64,000 nucleotides of DNA from Streptomyces canus (GTDB lineage Bacteria > Actinomycetota > Actinomycetes > Streptomycetales > Streptomycetaceae), in contig NZ_CP107989.1 of assembly GCF_041435015.1 (NCBI RefSeq), positions 6,386,001 to 6,450,000 of the forward strand. Direction: 5' to 3'. Shown here piece after piece: positions 31,647 through 40,147 of the stretch. A program made the translations under genes and the position numbers. The notes under the pieces are model-generated. The model made no database searches. It was not told the origin of the DNA and saw nothing but the letters and a program-made list of their open reading frames with translations. How positions within the stretch are numbered: position 1 is the first letter of the stretch; each line of letters starts with the position of its first letter.

Positions 31647-32288
31647 TCACAACGGCCGGGCGCAGCCCACCGGCTGGGCGCCGCCGAGCTGGACGTACAG
31701 GGCTGTCGACAGCGGGCACCGGCTCCGCTCGGCGACCGCCTTCACCACCTTGTACTGCGGTTTCTTCGCGCCCTTGCCATCACACGCGGTCTCCCTGACC
31801 TGCCCGCTGCCCGCGCCGTACACGCAGTCGCCGACGATGGTCCGCGGGCCGCCCCCGCCGCCGGGGTCACCGGGGTGCGGCGGTTCCAGGTTGCGCATAC
31901 AGGCGTATCCCTGCGGGACCGCCCCGTCGCCGTCCTCGTCGGAGATCTGGCTCTGCTCGCTGATGTGCAGCACGAAGTCGGTGGTCGCCGGGCACGGCGG
32001 CCCGCCGACCGGGGTGCCGTCGTGCCGGGCCACGACCCGTGCCGCCGCCCGCTCACTGGTGCAGGGCACCTCGGTGAAGCTGGCCTTGCCGAAGGAGCTG
32101 CACTCGTCGACCGCGAGGAACACCGCGCCGAAACCGGAGGCCCGGGTCGCGGAGGGCGAGACCGAGGCCGTGGCGCCGGTCCCCTCGTCGCTCTCCCCGC
32201 CGGCCGCCGGCTGGGTGCACCCCGTCAGCAGGGCGGCGAGCAGCGCCGGCAGTACATACACCGCCCCCGTGGACAACCTGTCGCGCAT
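31647..32288 (-). CDS. Cysteine-rich lipoprotein, unknown function
   Basis: Protein of 213 aa with a lipoprotein signal (LLAALLTGC, lipidated C24), a Ser/Thr/Ala-rich linker, then a domain with about seven cysteines (DECSSFG, EVPCTSE, PPCPATT, YACMR, GDCVYG, ETACDG, SRCPL). That pattern suggests disulfides and resembles septum-formation-like or PASTA-adjacent outer domains of actinobacteria, but I cannot name the family. The ATG at 32288 lies 6 bp after a run of seven Gs; the ATG at 32294 abuts it. Confidence 0.7.
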   Translation of the reverse strand: MRDRLSTGAVYVLPALLAALLTGCTQPAAGGESDEGTGATASVSPSATRASGFGAVFLAVDECSSFGKASFTEVPCTSERAAARVVARHDGTPVGGPPCPATTDFVLHISEQSQISDEDGDGAVPQGYACMRNLEPPHPGDPGGGGGPRTIVGDCVYGAGSGQVRETACDGKGAKKPQYKVVKAVAERSRCPLSTALYVQLGGAQPVGCARPL

Positions 32289-32422
32289 CGCCATCCCCCC
32301 CGCACTGCCCCCGCCGTCCAGCGTGACCGTCGCGGCGGGGCCACGCCAGACGTGTGGGGTACTTTGCGCCTTTCGGGGGTGATGTGCGAGTTGCGAGTCG
32401 TACGCGAACTACGTCCCGCGCG

Positions 32423-34207
32423 CTATCGGCCGTACGACAGCCCGTGCCCGACCGGGTACAGCACCTTCGCCGGATCGTCCGCCCGCTGTACCGGCACCGG
32501 CAGCCTCCCGCGCGGAGCCGCCTTTCCGGCGATCACCCGTGCCGCCGCCCGCAGTTCGACATCGGTCCAGGAGTAGGCCGCCAAGTATGCCGGGACGGTG
32601 GGCAGTTGGGCCACGTCGTAGGGATTGCGGATCGCGACGGCCACCACCGGCCTCCCGGTCGCCACGAGCTGCTCGACGAGTGTCTTCTGGGCGGCCGTGA
32701 TGTTGTACGTCCCCACGATCACCGCGTCCGCGTCCTGCGCGGCGGCGACGGCCTGGGCGACGGTGGCCGCCGAGGGGGCCGTACCAGTCGGCAGGGCGGT
32801 GGCCGTGAAGCCCAGTTCGGTGAGGGCGGCGGCGAGGACCCCGGTCGGCGGGCCCGTCGTACCGGAGGGAGAGGCGGGGTCGGCGCCCACCACGAGCAGC
32901 TTGCGGTGGGTGTGGCGGTTCAGGGGCAGCAGTCGCCTCTCGTTGACCAGCAGGGTGGTCGTCCGCTCGGCGATCCGGTCGGCCGCGGCGAGGTGGGCCG
33001 GGGTGCCGACGGTCCGGGTGACGCCACCGTGGTTGACGTACGGCTCCTCGAAGAGCCCCAGCCGGGCCTTGAGCCGCAGGATCCGCAGGATCGACTCGTC
33101 CAGCCGCGCCTCGGTGAGCTCGCCGTCCTGTACGGCCTTCAGGACGGCGTTCCACGCGACGTCCAGGGAGGGCGGGTTGAGGAGCTGGTCGACACCGGCC
33201 TTGAGGGCGAGGACGGGGACGCGGTCGTCGCCGTACTTCTGCCGGACGCCCTCCATGCCGAGGGAGTCCGTGACCACGACCCCGTCGTAGCCGAGTTCGC
33301 CGCGCAGGATGCCGGTGAGGATCGGGTGGGAGAGGGTGGCCGGGTCGCCCGAGTCGTCGAGGGCCGGGAACTGGATGTGCGCGGTCATGATCGAGTCGAT
33401 GCCGGCGCGGATCGCGGACCGGAAGGGGACGGCGTCCAGTTTCTCCCACAGTTCCCGGCTGTGGGTGATGACGGGGAAGCCGTAGTGGCTGTCGACGGCG
33501 GTGTCCCCGTGCCCCGGGAAGTGCTTGGCGGTCGCGGCGACCCCGGCGCCCTGGTACCCGGCGACCTCGGCGGCGACGAGCCCGGCGACTGCTTGGGGGT
33601 CGGAGCCGAAGGAACGGACGCCGATGACCGGGTTGGCCGGATTGACGTTGACGTCAGCGACGGGGGAGTAGTTCTGCCGGATGCCGATGGCCCTGAGCTC
33701 CTGCCCGGCGACACGGCCCAGGGAGTGGGCGTCCTTCCGTGAACCGCCGGCGCCGATCGCCATGGCGCCCGGGAAGAGGGTCGCGGGCTCGCCGACGCGG
33801 CAGACGATCCCGTGCTCCTGGTCGGTGGAGATGAGGGCGGGCAGCCCGCGCGGCTGTCGCAGTGACGCCTGCTGGATGCCGTTGGACAGGTCGGCGATCT
33901 GGTGCGGATCACGGGTGTTGTGCGCCCAGGTGAAGTAGATGATCCCGCCCACCCGGTACCTGGCGATCATCTCGGCGGCCGTACGGACGCCGATCTCCTT
34001 GAGGTTGGCGTCGATGTCGGCCTGGTCGGGGGCGGTGGCGGAGTGGCCGTAGACCCGCATCACGAAGAGCTGGCCGACCTTCTCCTCGAGCGTCATACGG
34101 GAGACGAGGGAGCCGAGCTTCTTGTCGTTCGCGTGTGCGGTCCCGCTGAGGGCGAGTGAGGCGGCGACGCCTGCTGTGGCGGCGAGGACGGTACGTCTGG
34201 AGGGCAC
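32423..34207 (-). CDS. Exported GH3 glycosidase (beta-N-acetylhexosaminidase type)
   Basis: Glycoside hydrolase family 3 enzyme of 594 aa. The N-terminus PSRRTVLAATAGVAA looks like a Tat signal. The nucleophile Asp is in GYDGVVVTDSLGMEG. The KHFPGHGDT motif with a following DSHYG loop is the NagZ-type His/Asp dyad, so the likely activity is removal of N-acetylglucosaminyl units from peptidoglycan or chitin fragments. A second C-terminal GH3 domain is present. The GTG start follows GGAAGGAG and removes 26 upstream codons. A 9-bp inverted repeat lies just upstream. Confidence 0.85.
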   Translation of the reverse strand: MPSRRTVLAATAGVAASLALSGTAHANDKKLGSLVSRMTLEEKVGQLFVMRVYGHSATAPDQADIDANLKEIGVRTAAEMIARYRVGGIIYFTWAHNTRDPHQIADLSNGIQQASLRQPRGLPALISTDQEHGIVCRVGEPATLFPGAMAIGAGGSRKDAHSLGRVAGQELRAIGIRQNYSPVADVNVNPANPVIGVRSFGSDPQAVAGLVAAEVAGYQGAGVAATAKHFPGHGDTAVDSHYGFPVITHSRELWEKLDAVPFRSAIRAGIDSIMTAHIQFPALDDSGDPATLSHPILTGILRGELGYDGVVVTDSLGMEGVRQKYGDDRVPVLALKAGVDQLLNPPSLDVAWNAVLKAVQDGELTEARLDESILRILRLKARLGLFEEPYVNHGGVTRTVGTPAHLAAADRIAERTTTLLVNERRLLPLNRHTHRKLLVVGADPASPSGTTGPPTGVLAAALTELGFTATALPTGTAPSAATVAQAVAAAQDADAVIVGTYNITAAQKTLVEQLVATGRPVVAVAIRNPYDVAQLPTVPAYLAAYSWTDVELRAAARVIAGKAAPRGRLPVPVQRADDPAKVLYPVGHGLSYGR

Positions 34208-34238
34208 GTGCGCTCCTTCCGGAGGCGATCCGCTGAAG

Positions 34239-34275
34239 GAAACTTCCGAGAAGTCACCAATAACCGGGAAGTTTC
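34239..34275. promoter_or_regulatory. Perfect 9-bp inverted repeat upstream of GH3 gene
   Basis: GAAACTTCC (34239-34247) and GGAAGTTTC (34267-34275) are perfect arms with a 19-bp spacer, 32-68 bp before the GH3 start. The 28-bp centre-to-centre distance suits two half-sites of a dimeric regulator. It does not match the DasR site I know. Regulator unknown. Confidence 0.5.
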
Positions 34276-34584
34276 TGCCAGTCAAGGGAGCGCACAGCGC
34301 ACAGTAGGCAGGGAGGGGCCGCCATCGGCGCAGTTGGAGGGGGGCGCGCCGATGACGGCGTGCTGCCGGCCGCAGTACGGAGGAGAGGGTTGGTCAGCGT
34401 TCGCAGCCAGCAGCGAGGCCGACGCCGTACCACGGTGACTCTCCGGCAGCTTGCGCATTGGACGAGCGGCGGCGGGGCGGGGTTCCCGGCTCGGGCCGGA
34501 TTTCCCCAAGTTGGTGCGGCCGGGGTCAACGGGACGGATGAGCCGCCATATCGGGTCGGCCACGCCCCGGCGTAGGGTCGGCGC
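34276..34584. other. Intergenic, no gene seen
   Basis: No reading frame here looks coding. A weak hairpin lies at 34486-34499 (CCGGC tcgg GCCGG). The region separates the leftward GH3 gene from the rightward small membrane protein and probably holds the latter's promoter. Confidence 0.5.
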
Positions 34585-34842
34585 ATGAGCCAGTTGCTGC
34601 CGCTCCTGACCGTCCTCGCCGGTCTTGCCGTGACCCTGGCCCTCTTCGCCCTGCTGGCCCGCCACGTTCGCCGCCGCGGGACGGCGGGCGGGGCCCTGCG
34701 CGGGGCGATGGCGGCGCACGACGAGGCGTGGCACGGGACGGCGGCCGACTCGTACTACGAGCTCCAGGTGCAGACGAACCGCAAGGCGCCGCTCCCGGAC
34801 GACCGGTGGAGGCGGGGGCCACGCTCCGGGCGTCGCGCCTGA
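34585..34842 (+). CDS. Small membrane protein, unknown function
   Basis: Protein of 85 aa: one N-terminal transmembrane segment (residues about 4-26, LLPLLTVLAGLAVTLALFAL), a basic RHVRRR stop-transfer stretch that places the rest in the cytosol, then a short polar tail with YYELQVQTNRKAPLPDDRW. It is codon-typical for the window. Function unknown. It precedes the EPSP synthase gene by 51 bp and may share its transcript. Confidence 0.65.
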   Translation: MSQLLPLLTVLAGLAVTLALFALLARHVRRRGTAGGALRGAMAAHDEAWHGTAADSYYELQVQTNRKAPLPDDRWRRGPRSGRRA

Positions 34843-34893
34843 ACGGGGTCCACCCCGTGGACGTCCCGGCGTCGGAGGGGGTCGTGGGCGATC

Positions 34894-36162
34894 ATGAGGG
34901 GCATGCCCGCCGACACGCCCGTCCCGCAGACCCTCTCCCTCCCCGGCTCGAAGTCCCTCACCGCGCGGGCTCTCTTCCTGGCCGCCGCGGCCGACGGAGT
35001 GACCACCCTCGTACGCCCCCTCCGCTCGGACGACACCGAGGGCTTCGCCGAGGGACTCGTACGGCTGGGCTACCGGGTGGGCCGTACACCCGACGCGTGG
35101 CAGGTGGACGGCCGCCCGCAGGGACCGGCGGTCGCCGAGGCGGACGTGTACTGCCGTGACGGCGCGACGACCGCCCGCTTCCTGCCCACCCTGGCCGCGG
35201 CCGGCCACGGCACCTACCACTTCGACGCCTCGCCCCAGATGCGCAGGCGTCCCCTGCTGCCGCTGTCCCGTGCGCTGCGCGACCTGGGCGTGGACCTGCG
35301 GCACGAGGAGGCGGAGGGGCATCACCCGCTGACCGTGCGGGCGGCGGGCGTGGAGGGCGGCGAGGTGACGCTGGACGCGGGCCAGTCCTCCCAGTACCTC
35401 ACCGCACTCCTGCTGCTCGGCCCCCTGACCCGCCGGGGCCTGCGCATCCACGTCACGGACCTGGTGTCGGCGCCGTACGTCGAGATCACCCTCGCGATGA
35501 TGCGGGCGTTCGGGGTGGAGGTGGCGAGGGAGGGCGACGTCTTCGTGGTCCCGCCGGGCGGTTACCGCGCCACGACCTACGCGATCGAGCCCGACGCGTC
35601 CACGGCGAGCTACTTCTTCGCGGCGGCGGCTCTGACCCCGGGCGCCGAGGTGACGGTCCCGGGCCTGGGCACGGGCGCGCTCCAGGGCGACCTCGGCTTC
35701 GTGGACGTACTGCGGCGGATGGGAGCGGAGGTGTCCGTCGGCGCCACGGCCACCACGGTCCGGGGCACCGGCGAACTGCGCGGCCTGACGGTCAACATGC
35801 GGGACATCTCGGACACGATGCCGACGCTCGCGGCGATCGCCCCCTTCGCCTCCGCCCCCGTCCGCATCGAGGACGTGGCGAACACGCGGGTGAAGGAGTG
35901 CGACCGCCTGGAGGCCTGCGCGGAGAACCTGCGGCGGCTGGGCGTGCGGGTGGCGACCGGCCCGGACTGGATCGAGATCCACCCCGGAGCAGCCACCGGG
36001 GCTCAGGTGACGTCGTACGGCGACCACCGCATCGTCATGTCCTTCGCGGTCACCGGCCTTCGGGTACCGGGAATCTCGTTCGACGACCCCGGATGCGTAC
36101 GCAAGACTTTCCCCGGTTTCCATGAGGCGTTCGCGGAGCTGCGAAGGACCATCGGGAGTTGA
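34894..36162 (+). CDS. aroA: EPSP synthase (AroA) with Ala at the glyphosate-sensitivity site
   Basis: 3-phosphoshikimate 1-carboxyvinyltransferase, 422 aa, shikimate pathway. Substrate residues are present: [12 protein letters not shown] with K20/S21, [10 protein letters not shown] (catalytic Asp), [10 protein letters not shown] (catalytic Glu), YGDHRIVMS and RKTFP. The loop that reads GNAGT in class I enzymes and GLAGT in actinobacteria is RDGATTARF here, putting A91 at the position of E. coli Gly96. That substitution is known to reduce glyphosate inhibition. No other shikimate gene is near, so this may be a second, specialised copy. Start choice between two ATGs (34894, 34903) is uncertain. 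Confidence 0.88.
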   Translation: MRGMPADTPVPQTLSLPGSKSLTARALFLAAAADGVTTLVRPLRSDDTEGFAEGLVRLGYRVGRTPDAWQVDGRPQGPAVAEADVYCRDGATTARFLPTLAAAGHGTYHFDASPQMRRRPLLPLSRALRDLGVDLRHEEAEGHHPLTVRAAGVEGGEVTLDAGQSSQYLTALLLLGPLTRRGLRIHVTDLVSAPYVEITLAMMRAFGVEVAREGDVFVVPPGGYRATTYAIEPDASTASYFFAAAALTPGAEVTVPGLGTGALQGDLGFVDVLRRMGAEVSVGATATTVRGTGELRGLTVNMRDISDTMPTLAAIAPFASAPVRIEDVANTRVKECDRLEACAENLRRLGVRVATGPDWIEIHPGAATGAQVTSYGDHRIVMSFAVTGLRVPGISFDDPGCVRKTFPGFHEAFAELRRTIGS

Positions 36163-36169
36163 ACGGGCA

Positions 36170-36802
36170 TTGAGTTTCCAGCTGGAAGGGCCGGTCCTGA
36201 CAGGCGCGTTGGTGCGCCTGGAACCGCTGGACCACGGGCACACGGCGGACCTGGCCGTGGCGGCGGAGGAGAACCGCGGCACCTACGCGTTCACCTGGGT
36301 GCCCAGGGCCGACGAAGTCGGTGACTACGTCGACGCGCAGCTCGCGCGGGCGGCGACGGGGCGGCTCGCGCCGTATGCGCAGGTGTCGGTCGCGACGGGG
36401 CGGGCGGTGGGGGCCACGTCGTTCTGGGAGCCGCGGTGCTGGCGGTCGGAGGACCGACTCGACGCCGTGGAGGTCGGTTTCACCTGGCTGGCGGGGTCGG
36501 CGCAGGGGACGGGCATCAACGCCGAGGCCAAGCTGCTGCTCTTCCGGCACGCCTTCGAGGTGTGGGACGTCTCCCGGGTCGACCTGAAGACGGACGCCCG
36601 CAACGACCGCTCCCGCGCGGCGATCGAGAGCGTCGGCGCCCGTTTCGAGGGCGTCCTGAGGAACTGGTCGCGCTCCTGGGCGCCCGGTGAGGACGGACGG
36701 CTGCGGGACTCGGCGATCTTCTCGATCACGGCCCAGGAGTGGCCGGGGTGCCGGAAGCGGCTGGAGGAGCGGGTGGCGGGGTTCGTGGCACGGCGGGGAT
36801 GA
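36170..36802 (+). CDS. GNAT acetyltransferase (RimJ-like)
   Basis: GNAT of 210 aa, most like ribosomal-protein-serine acetyltransferases: [19 protein letters not shown] at the N-terminus, [20 protein letters not shown] for acetyl-CoA binding, and [20 protein letters not shown] in the RimJ-style C-terminal half. The substrate is unknown. The start is inferred as TTG, 7 bp after the aroA stop, with GGGAG upstream; the frame stays open further 5' but runs inside aroA. It is cotranscribed with aroA. Confidence 0.78.
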   Translation: MSFQLEGPVLTGALVRLEPLDHGHTADLAVAAEENRGTYAFTWVPRADEVGDYVDAQLARAATGRLAPYAQVSVATGRAVGATSFWEPRCWRSEDRLDAVEVGFTWLAGSAQGTGINAEAKLLLFRHAFEVWDVSRVDLKTDARNDRSRAAIESVGARFEGVLRNWSRSWAPGEDGRLRDSAIFSITAQEWPGCRKRLEERVAGFVARRG

Positions 36803-36815
36803 GGGGAGCGGCAGC

Positions 36816-37334
36816 ATGCGGTTGCGCGATGTCACGATGGACGACGTGGACGCCTACGTCCGGATGCGCTGCGACCCCGTCATGATGGCCGAGCTGGGCG
36901 GGCCGTTGCCGCGGGAGGGCATCGAGGACAAGGTGCGCCGGGACGCGGAGGAGGCGGCTGCCGACGAGTCCTGGATCAAGATGATCGTCCCCGAACCGGA
37001 CCGGCCCGACGTGGTGGCGGGGTCGGTGACCGTCTGGTCCCACGACCCCGGGGACGGGCCCCTCTCCGAGATCGGCTGGATGGTGCTGCCGCACTTCCAG
37101 GGACGGGGACTGGGCAAGTGGGCGGTCCGTGCGCTGCTCGAACGGGCGTGGAGCGAGGACCGCTGGGGTGACATCCACGCGTTCCCGGCCACGAGCAACG
37201 GCCCCTCGAACGGCATCTGCCGCTCACTGGGCTTCCGTCTCGTCGGCGAACTCGACATGCCGTTCGCGGACCGGGTCCTGCGCAGCAACCACTGGACGAT
37301 CACGCCCACTGCTCATCAAGCCCGACAGCCGTAG
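36816..37334 (+). CDS. GNAT acetyltransferase
   Basis: GNAT of 172 aa with the motif A acetyl-CoA pocket VLPHFQGRGLGKWAVRALLE and a C-terminal NGICRSLGFRLVGE block. Target unknown; family members modify small amines, antibiotics or proteins. It starts 14 bp after the preceding acetyltransferase with a GGGGAG ribosome site, so the aroA-GNAT-GNAT run is probably one operon. Its last 15 or so codons overlap, on the opposite strand, the relic described next. Confidence 0.8.
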   Translation: MRLRDVTMDDVDAYVRMRCDPVMMAELGGPLPREGIEDKVRRDAEEAAADESWIKMIVPEPDRPDVVAGSVTVWSHDPGDGPLSEIGWMVLPHFQGRGLGKWAVRALLERAWSEDRWGDIHAFPATSNGPSNGICRSLGFRLVGELDMPFADRVLRSNHWTITPTAHQARQP

Positions 37335-37640
37335 TCGGTCCAGGACCGTCGCCGGCACCGGGTCTCCCTCCGCCCCCGTCCGCACCGCCGCGAAGACGTG
37401 CCGGGACGGGGGCGTCCCGTCGTCCGTCGTCAGCAGGGCCAGGTCGCGGTGGGCGTATGCCGGGCGGACCGGGCGGGGGGCCGGCTCCACTCCCTGGCCC
37501 GCCTCGACCGGCGCACCCCGGTCGTTCACCGCGTGCCGGATGTCCGGGGTGAACCCGGCCGCCACGTACACCGACCGCGCCACCGCGCCCACGCGCGTCC
37601 CCCGGCGATCGCCGAATTCGCCCCACCTGCCCTGGAGTTC
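37320..37640 (-). pseudogene. Relic of a LysR-type regulator (C-terminal effector domain)
   Basis: The minus-strand frame here reads YVAAGFTPDIRHAVND, then GQGVEPAPRP, then LALLTTDDGTPPSRH, the usual order and wording of a LysR effector-domain C-terminus, with GC-rich third positions. No DNA-binding half and no start precede it: the frame runs upstream straight into the MFS gene's antisense. It covers most of the 347-bp gap between the GNAT and MFS stops. I read it as a decaying fragment; a frameshift may sit near 37600. Confidence 0.45.
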
Positions 37641-37681
37641 ACCCTCGCCGGGTCCACCCGCCTGGTCGCCGCCGACATCCT

Positions 37682-38917
37682 TCACGCCTCGTCCGTAGCC
37701 GGAACCGCCCGCAACTCGGGTGTGCTCGCCCCGACATAGCCCACCGCGGCCACACACATGAGACCGCCCGTGATCAGCGCCGTCACGCCCGAGCTCCAGC
37801 CCGCGACCAGGCCGCCGCGCAGGTTGCCCAGGTGCGGGCCCGCCTGGCCGACGATCATCTCGGCGGCCGTGACCCGGCCGAGCAGGGCGTCGGGGGTGCG
37901 GGTCTGGACGATGGTGGTGCGGGACAGGACGGCGAGGGCGTCCGCCGCGCCGGCCAGCGCCAGGAAGCCGAGGCCCGCCCAGGCACTGGTGGCCAGGCCG
38001 AACAGCGCGAGGGCCGCGCCCCAGGTCGCCGACGCGCACAGCATCACCGGGCCGGGGCGGGCCAGTCGGGTGACCGGGCCGGAGAAGACCGTCGCGGCGA
38101 CACCGCCCACCGCGAGCGCGGACAGGAACAGGCCGAGCGTGCGCGGGTCGCCGCCGAAGCGCTCCTCGTTGACCAGCGGGAACAGGCTCACCGGCATGGA
38201 CAGGACGGTGGCGGCCAGGTCGGTCAGCAGCGCGCCGCGCACCACCCGGTGGCCGGTCAGGAAGCGCAGCCCGTCCAGGACACCGTGCAGACCGGGGCGG
38301 GACTTCTCGCCCTCGGGTGGCAGCGCGGGCAGACCGTAGGCGCCGTAGAAGGACATCGTGAAGCTCAGGGTGTCCAGGAGGTAGCAGACGCCGATGCCCC
38401 ACCAGCCGAGCACGACCCCGGCGACGGCCGGCCCGACCAGCATCATCGCCTGGCCGGTGACCTGCTGGAGCGCGAGACCGGCGGCCACCTGCTCGCGGGG
38501 CAGCAGACGCGGCACGAACACGCCGGCGGCCGGCGCGCCGAGTGCGGCGAAGGAGGTCTGCGCCGCGACCAGCAGCAGCACGACGACCACGGGCGCGTGC
38601 CCCGCGAAGCCCTGCACGGCCAGCAGCAGGGAGCAGACCGCCGAGCCGACGGTGCCCGTGAGGTAGACCCGGCGCCGGTCGGCCCGGTCGACCCAGGCGC
38701 CCGCGAACAGGCTGACCCCGACCATCGGCACCGCCTGCGCGACACCGACGGCGCCGCTCCAGATCGTGCTGTGGGTCATGTCCCAGACCTGGAACATGAC
38801 GGTGACCATGGTCATGAAGGTGCCGAGCGTGGACACCGTGCGCCCGAACAGCAGCCGCCGGAAGACCGGGGAGGCGCGCAGGGGCCGTACATCGAGGAAC
38901 GTACGGCTGAGGCTCAT
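37682..38917 (-). CDS. MFS exporter (EntS/drug-efflux type)
   Basis: Major facilitator of 411 aa with about 12 transmembrane segments. The cytoplasmic loop 2-3 carries DRADRRRVYLTGT, the MFS motif A region, and the order of segments resembles enterobactin/macrolide exporters (MFS_3). Substrate unknown. It stands alone, reading leftward; no ribosome site of normal strength precedes the ATG. It could once have paired with the LysR relic just downstream. Confidence 0.82.
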   Translation of the reverse strand: MSLSRTFLDVRPLRASPVFRRLLFGRTVSTLGTFMTMVTVMFQVWDMTHSTIWSGAVGVAQAVPMVGVSLFAGAWVDRADRRRVYLTGTVGSAVCSLLLAVQGFAGHAPVVVVLLLVAAQTSFAALGAPAAGVFVPRLLPREQVAAGLALQQVTGQAMMLVGPAVAGVVLGWWGIGVCYLLDTLSFTMSFYGAYGLPALPPEGEKSRPGLHGVLDGLRFLTGHRVVRGALLTDLAATVLSMPVSLFPLVNEERFGGDPRTLGLFLSALAVGGVAATVFSGPVTRLARPGPVMLCASATWGAALALFGLATSAWAGLGFLALAGAADALAVLSRTTIVQTRTPDALLGRVTAAEMIVGQAGPHLGNLRGGLVAGWSSGVTALITGGLMCVAAVGYVGASTPELRAVPATDEA

Positions 38918-39010
38918 GACGGGGGGACCGGGGCAGGGGCGGGCTGATGCACCCCGGGACGGTAGCGGGCCGCCCCCGTCCCGGCCACCGAATTACCGGC
39001 TCGACGCCGC

Positions 39011-39811
39011 TTACGCCGAGTCGTTCAGCAGCCGCGCCAGGTGCTCGCGGCCCGCCCCCAGCAGCTCCTCCAGCGGCGCGGCCGCCTCGTACCACCGCTT
39101 CTCGTACTCCCAGCACAGCCAGCCGTCCCAGCCGTGCCGGGAGAGGACCTCCACGCACTCCGCGAGCGGCAGGACCCCGGAGCCGAGCGCGACCGGGGTG
39201 GTGTCGTCGGCCGACGCGATGTCCTTGACCTGGACGTATCCGAGGTACGGGCCGAGGGCCGCGTAGGTCTCGGAGGGCTGTTCGCCGCCGAGCCAGGTGT
39301 GCATGACGTCCCAGAGCGAGCCGACCTGACGGTGGCCGACCGGTCCGAGGACGCGGATCGCGTCGGCGCCGGTGCGGTGCGAGTCATGGGTTTCGAGGAG
39401 GATGCGTACGTCGAGGTCGCCGGCGTACTCCGCGGCCGTACCGAGCCGCCTGGCGGCCGTGGCGTCGGCCTCCTCGCGGGACTGGTCGGAGGCGGCGCCC
39501 GGGAAGACGCGTACGAAGCCGGCGCCGAGGTCGCGGGCGAGGTCCAGGAGACGGTGGATCTCCTCCACGACGGGTTCGTCGTCGCCGGGCGCCGCCACAC
39601 GCGCGTACCCCGCGAGACCGAGGACCTCCACGCCTGCCGCCTTGAACTCGGCGACCGCGTCGGCCCGTTCGGCGAGCCCGATACCAGGGTGCACCGGCTC
39701 CTCCGGATGCGCGCGCAGTTCTACTCCGTGATAGCCGTGCGTGGTCGCGAGCCGCAGCACGTCGGTGAGGGGGAGGCCGGGGACACCGAGGGTGGAGAAC
39801 GCCAGTTTCAT
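39011..39811 (-). CDS. Sugar phosphate isomerase/epimerase (TIM barrel)
   Basis: Xylose-isomerase-like TIM barrel of 266 aa (AP endonuclease 2 superfamily). The beta strands MKLAFSTLGVPG, GYHGVELRAHP, ILLETHDSH, GSLWDVMHTWLGG and LCWEYEKRW carry the usual metal-binding Glu/Asp/His residues. The family covers sugar and inositol isomerases, so the substrate is open. The start is the ATG at 39811, where similarity to the barrel begins; the frame is open further upstream without good coding signs. No partner genes adjoin. Confidence 0.8.
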   Translation of the reverse strand: MKLAFSTLGVPGLPLTDVLRLATTHGYHGVELRAHPEEPVHPGIGLAERADAVAEFKAAGVEVLGLAGYARVAAPGDDEPVVEEIHRLLDLARDLGAGFVRVFPGAASDQSREEADATAARRLGTAAEYAGDLDVRILLETHDSHRTGADAIRVLGPVGHRQVGSLWDVMHTWLGGEQPSETYAALGPYLGYVQVKDIASADDTTPVALGSGVLPLAECVEVLSRHGWDGWLCWEYEKRWYEAAAPLEELLGAGREHLARLLNDSA

Positions 39812-39929
39812 GGGCCCTACTCTCACCCGGTCGAGTCGGTGAGGTCCAGTCCGGACGGGCGGCGCGGGTGCGTGGCTGACCCAATGGGCGGCTCGGCCGC
39901 CGCTCACGGGCCGCCCGGCCCCACCTCAG

Positions 39930-40147
39930 TCACCCGTGCCGGTCAGGTCCAGTCGCCAGTCCCGGCCGTCTGGCTGAGCCGCCTCTCGGCCGCCCCTCTC
40001 CCTCACCGGTGCCGGTCGCCTCCTGCCCGGCCGCCTGGACGTGGCCCCTCATCCTGCCCCGTACCGGTCCCCCCGGCCCGGCCGCCCGGAGGAGACCCTC
40101 GGCCGCCCCCTCACTCACCCGTGCCGGTCAGGTCCAGTCGCCAGTCC
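39930..40147. repeat. 33-bp direct repeat of the MarR-GNAT gene's 3' end
   Basis: 39930-39962 repeats 40115-40147 without mismatch. The second copy is the last codons of the MarR-GNAT gene. The first copy, 185 bp downstream of it, still reads GRDWRLDLTGTGD and a stop in the same sense as the gene's GQDWRLDLTGTGE. A third, degenerate match (CTCACCGGTGCCGGTC) lies near 40003. The 299-bp gap 39812-40110 otherwise shows no gene. Confidence 0.75.
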
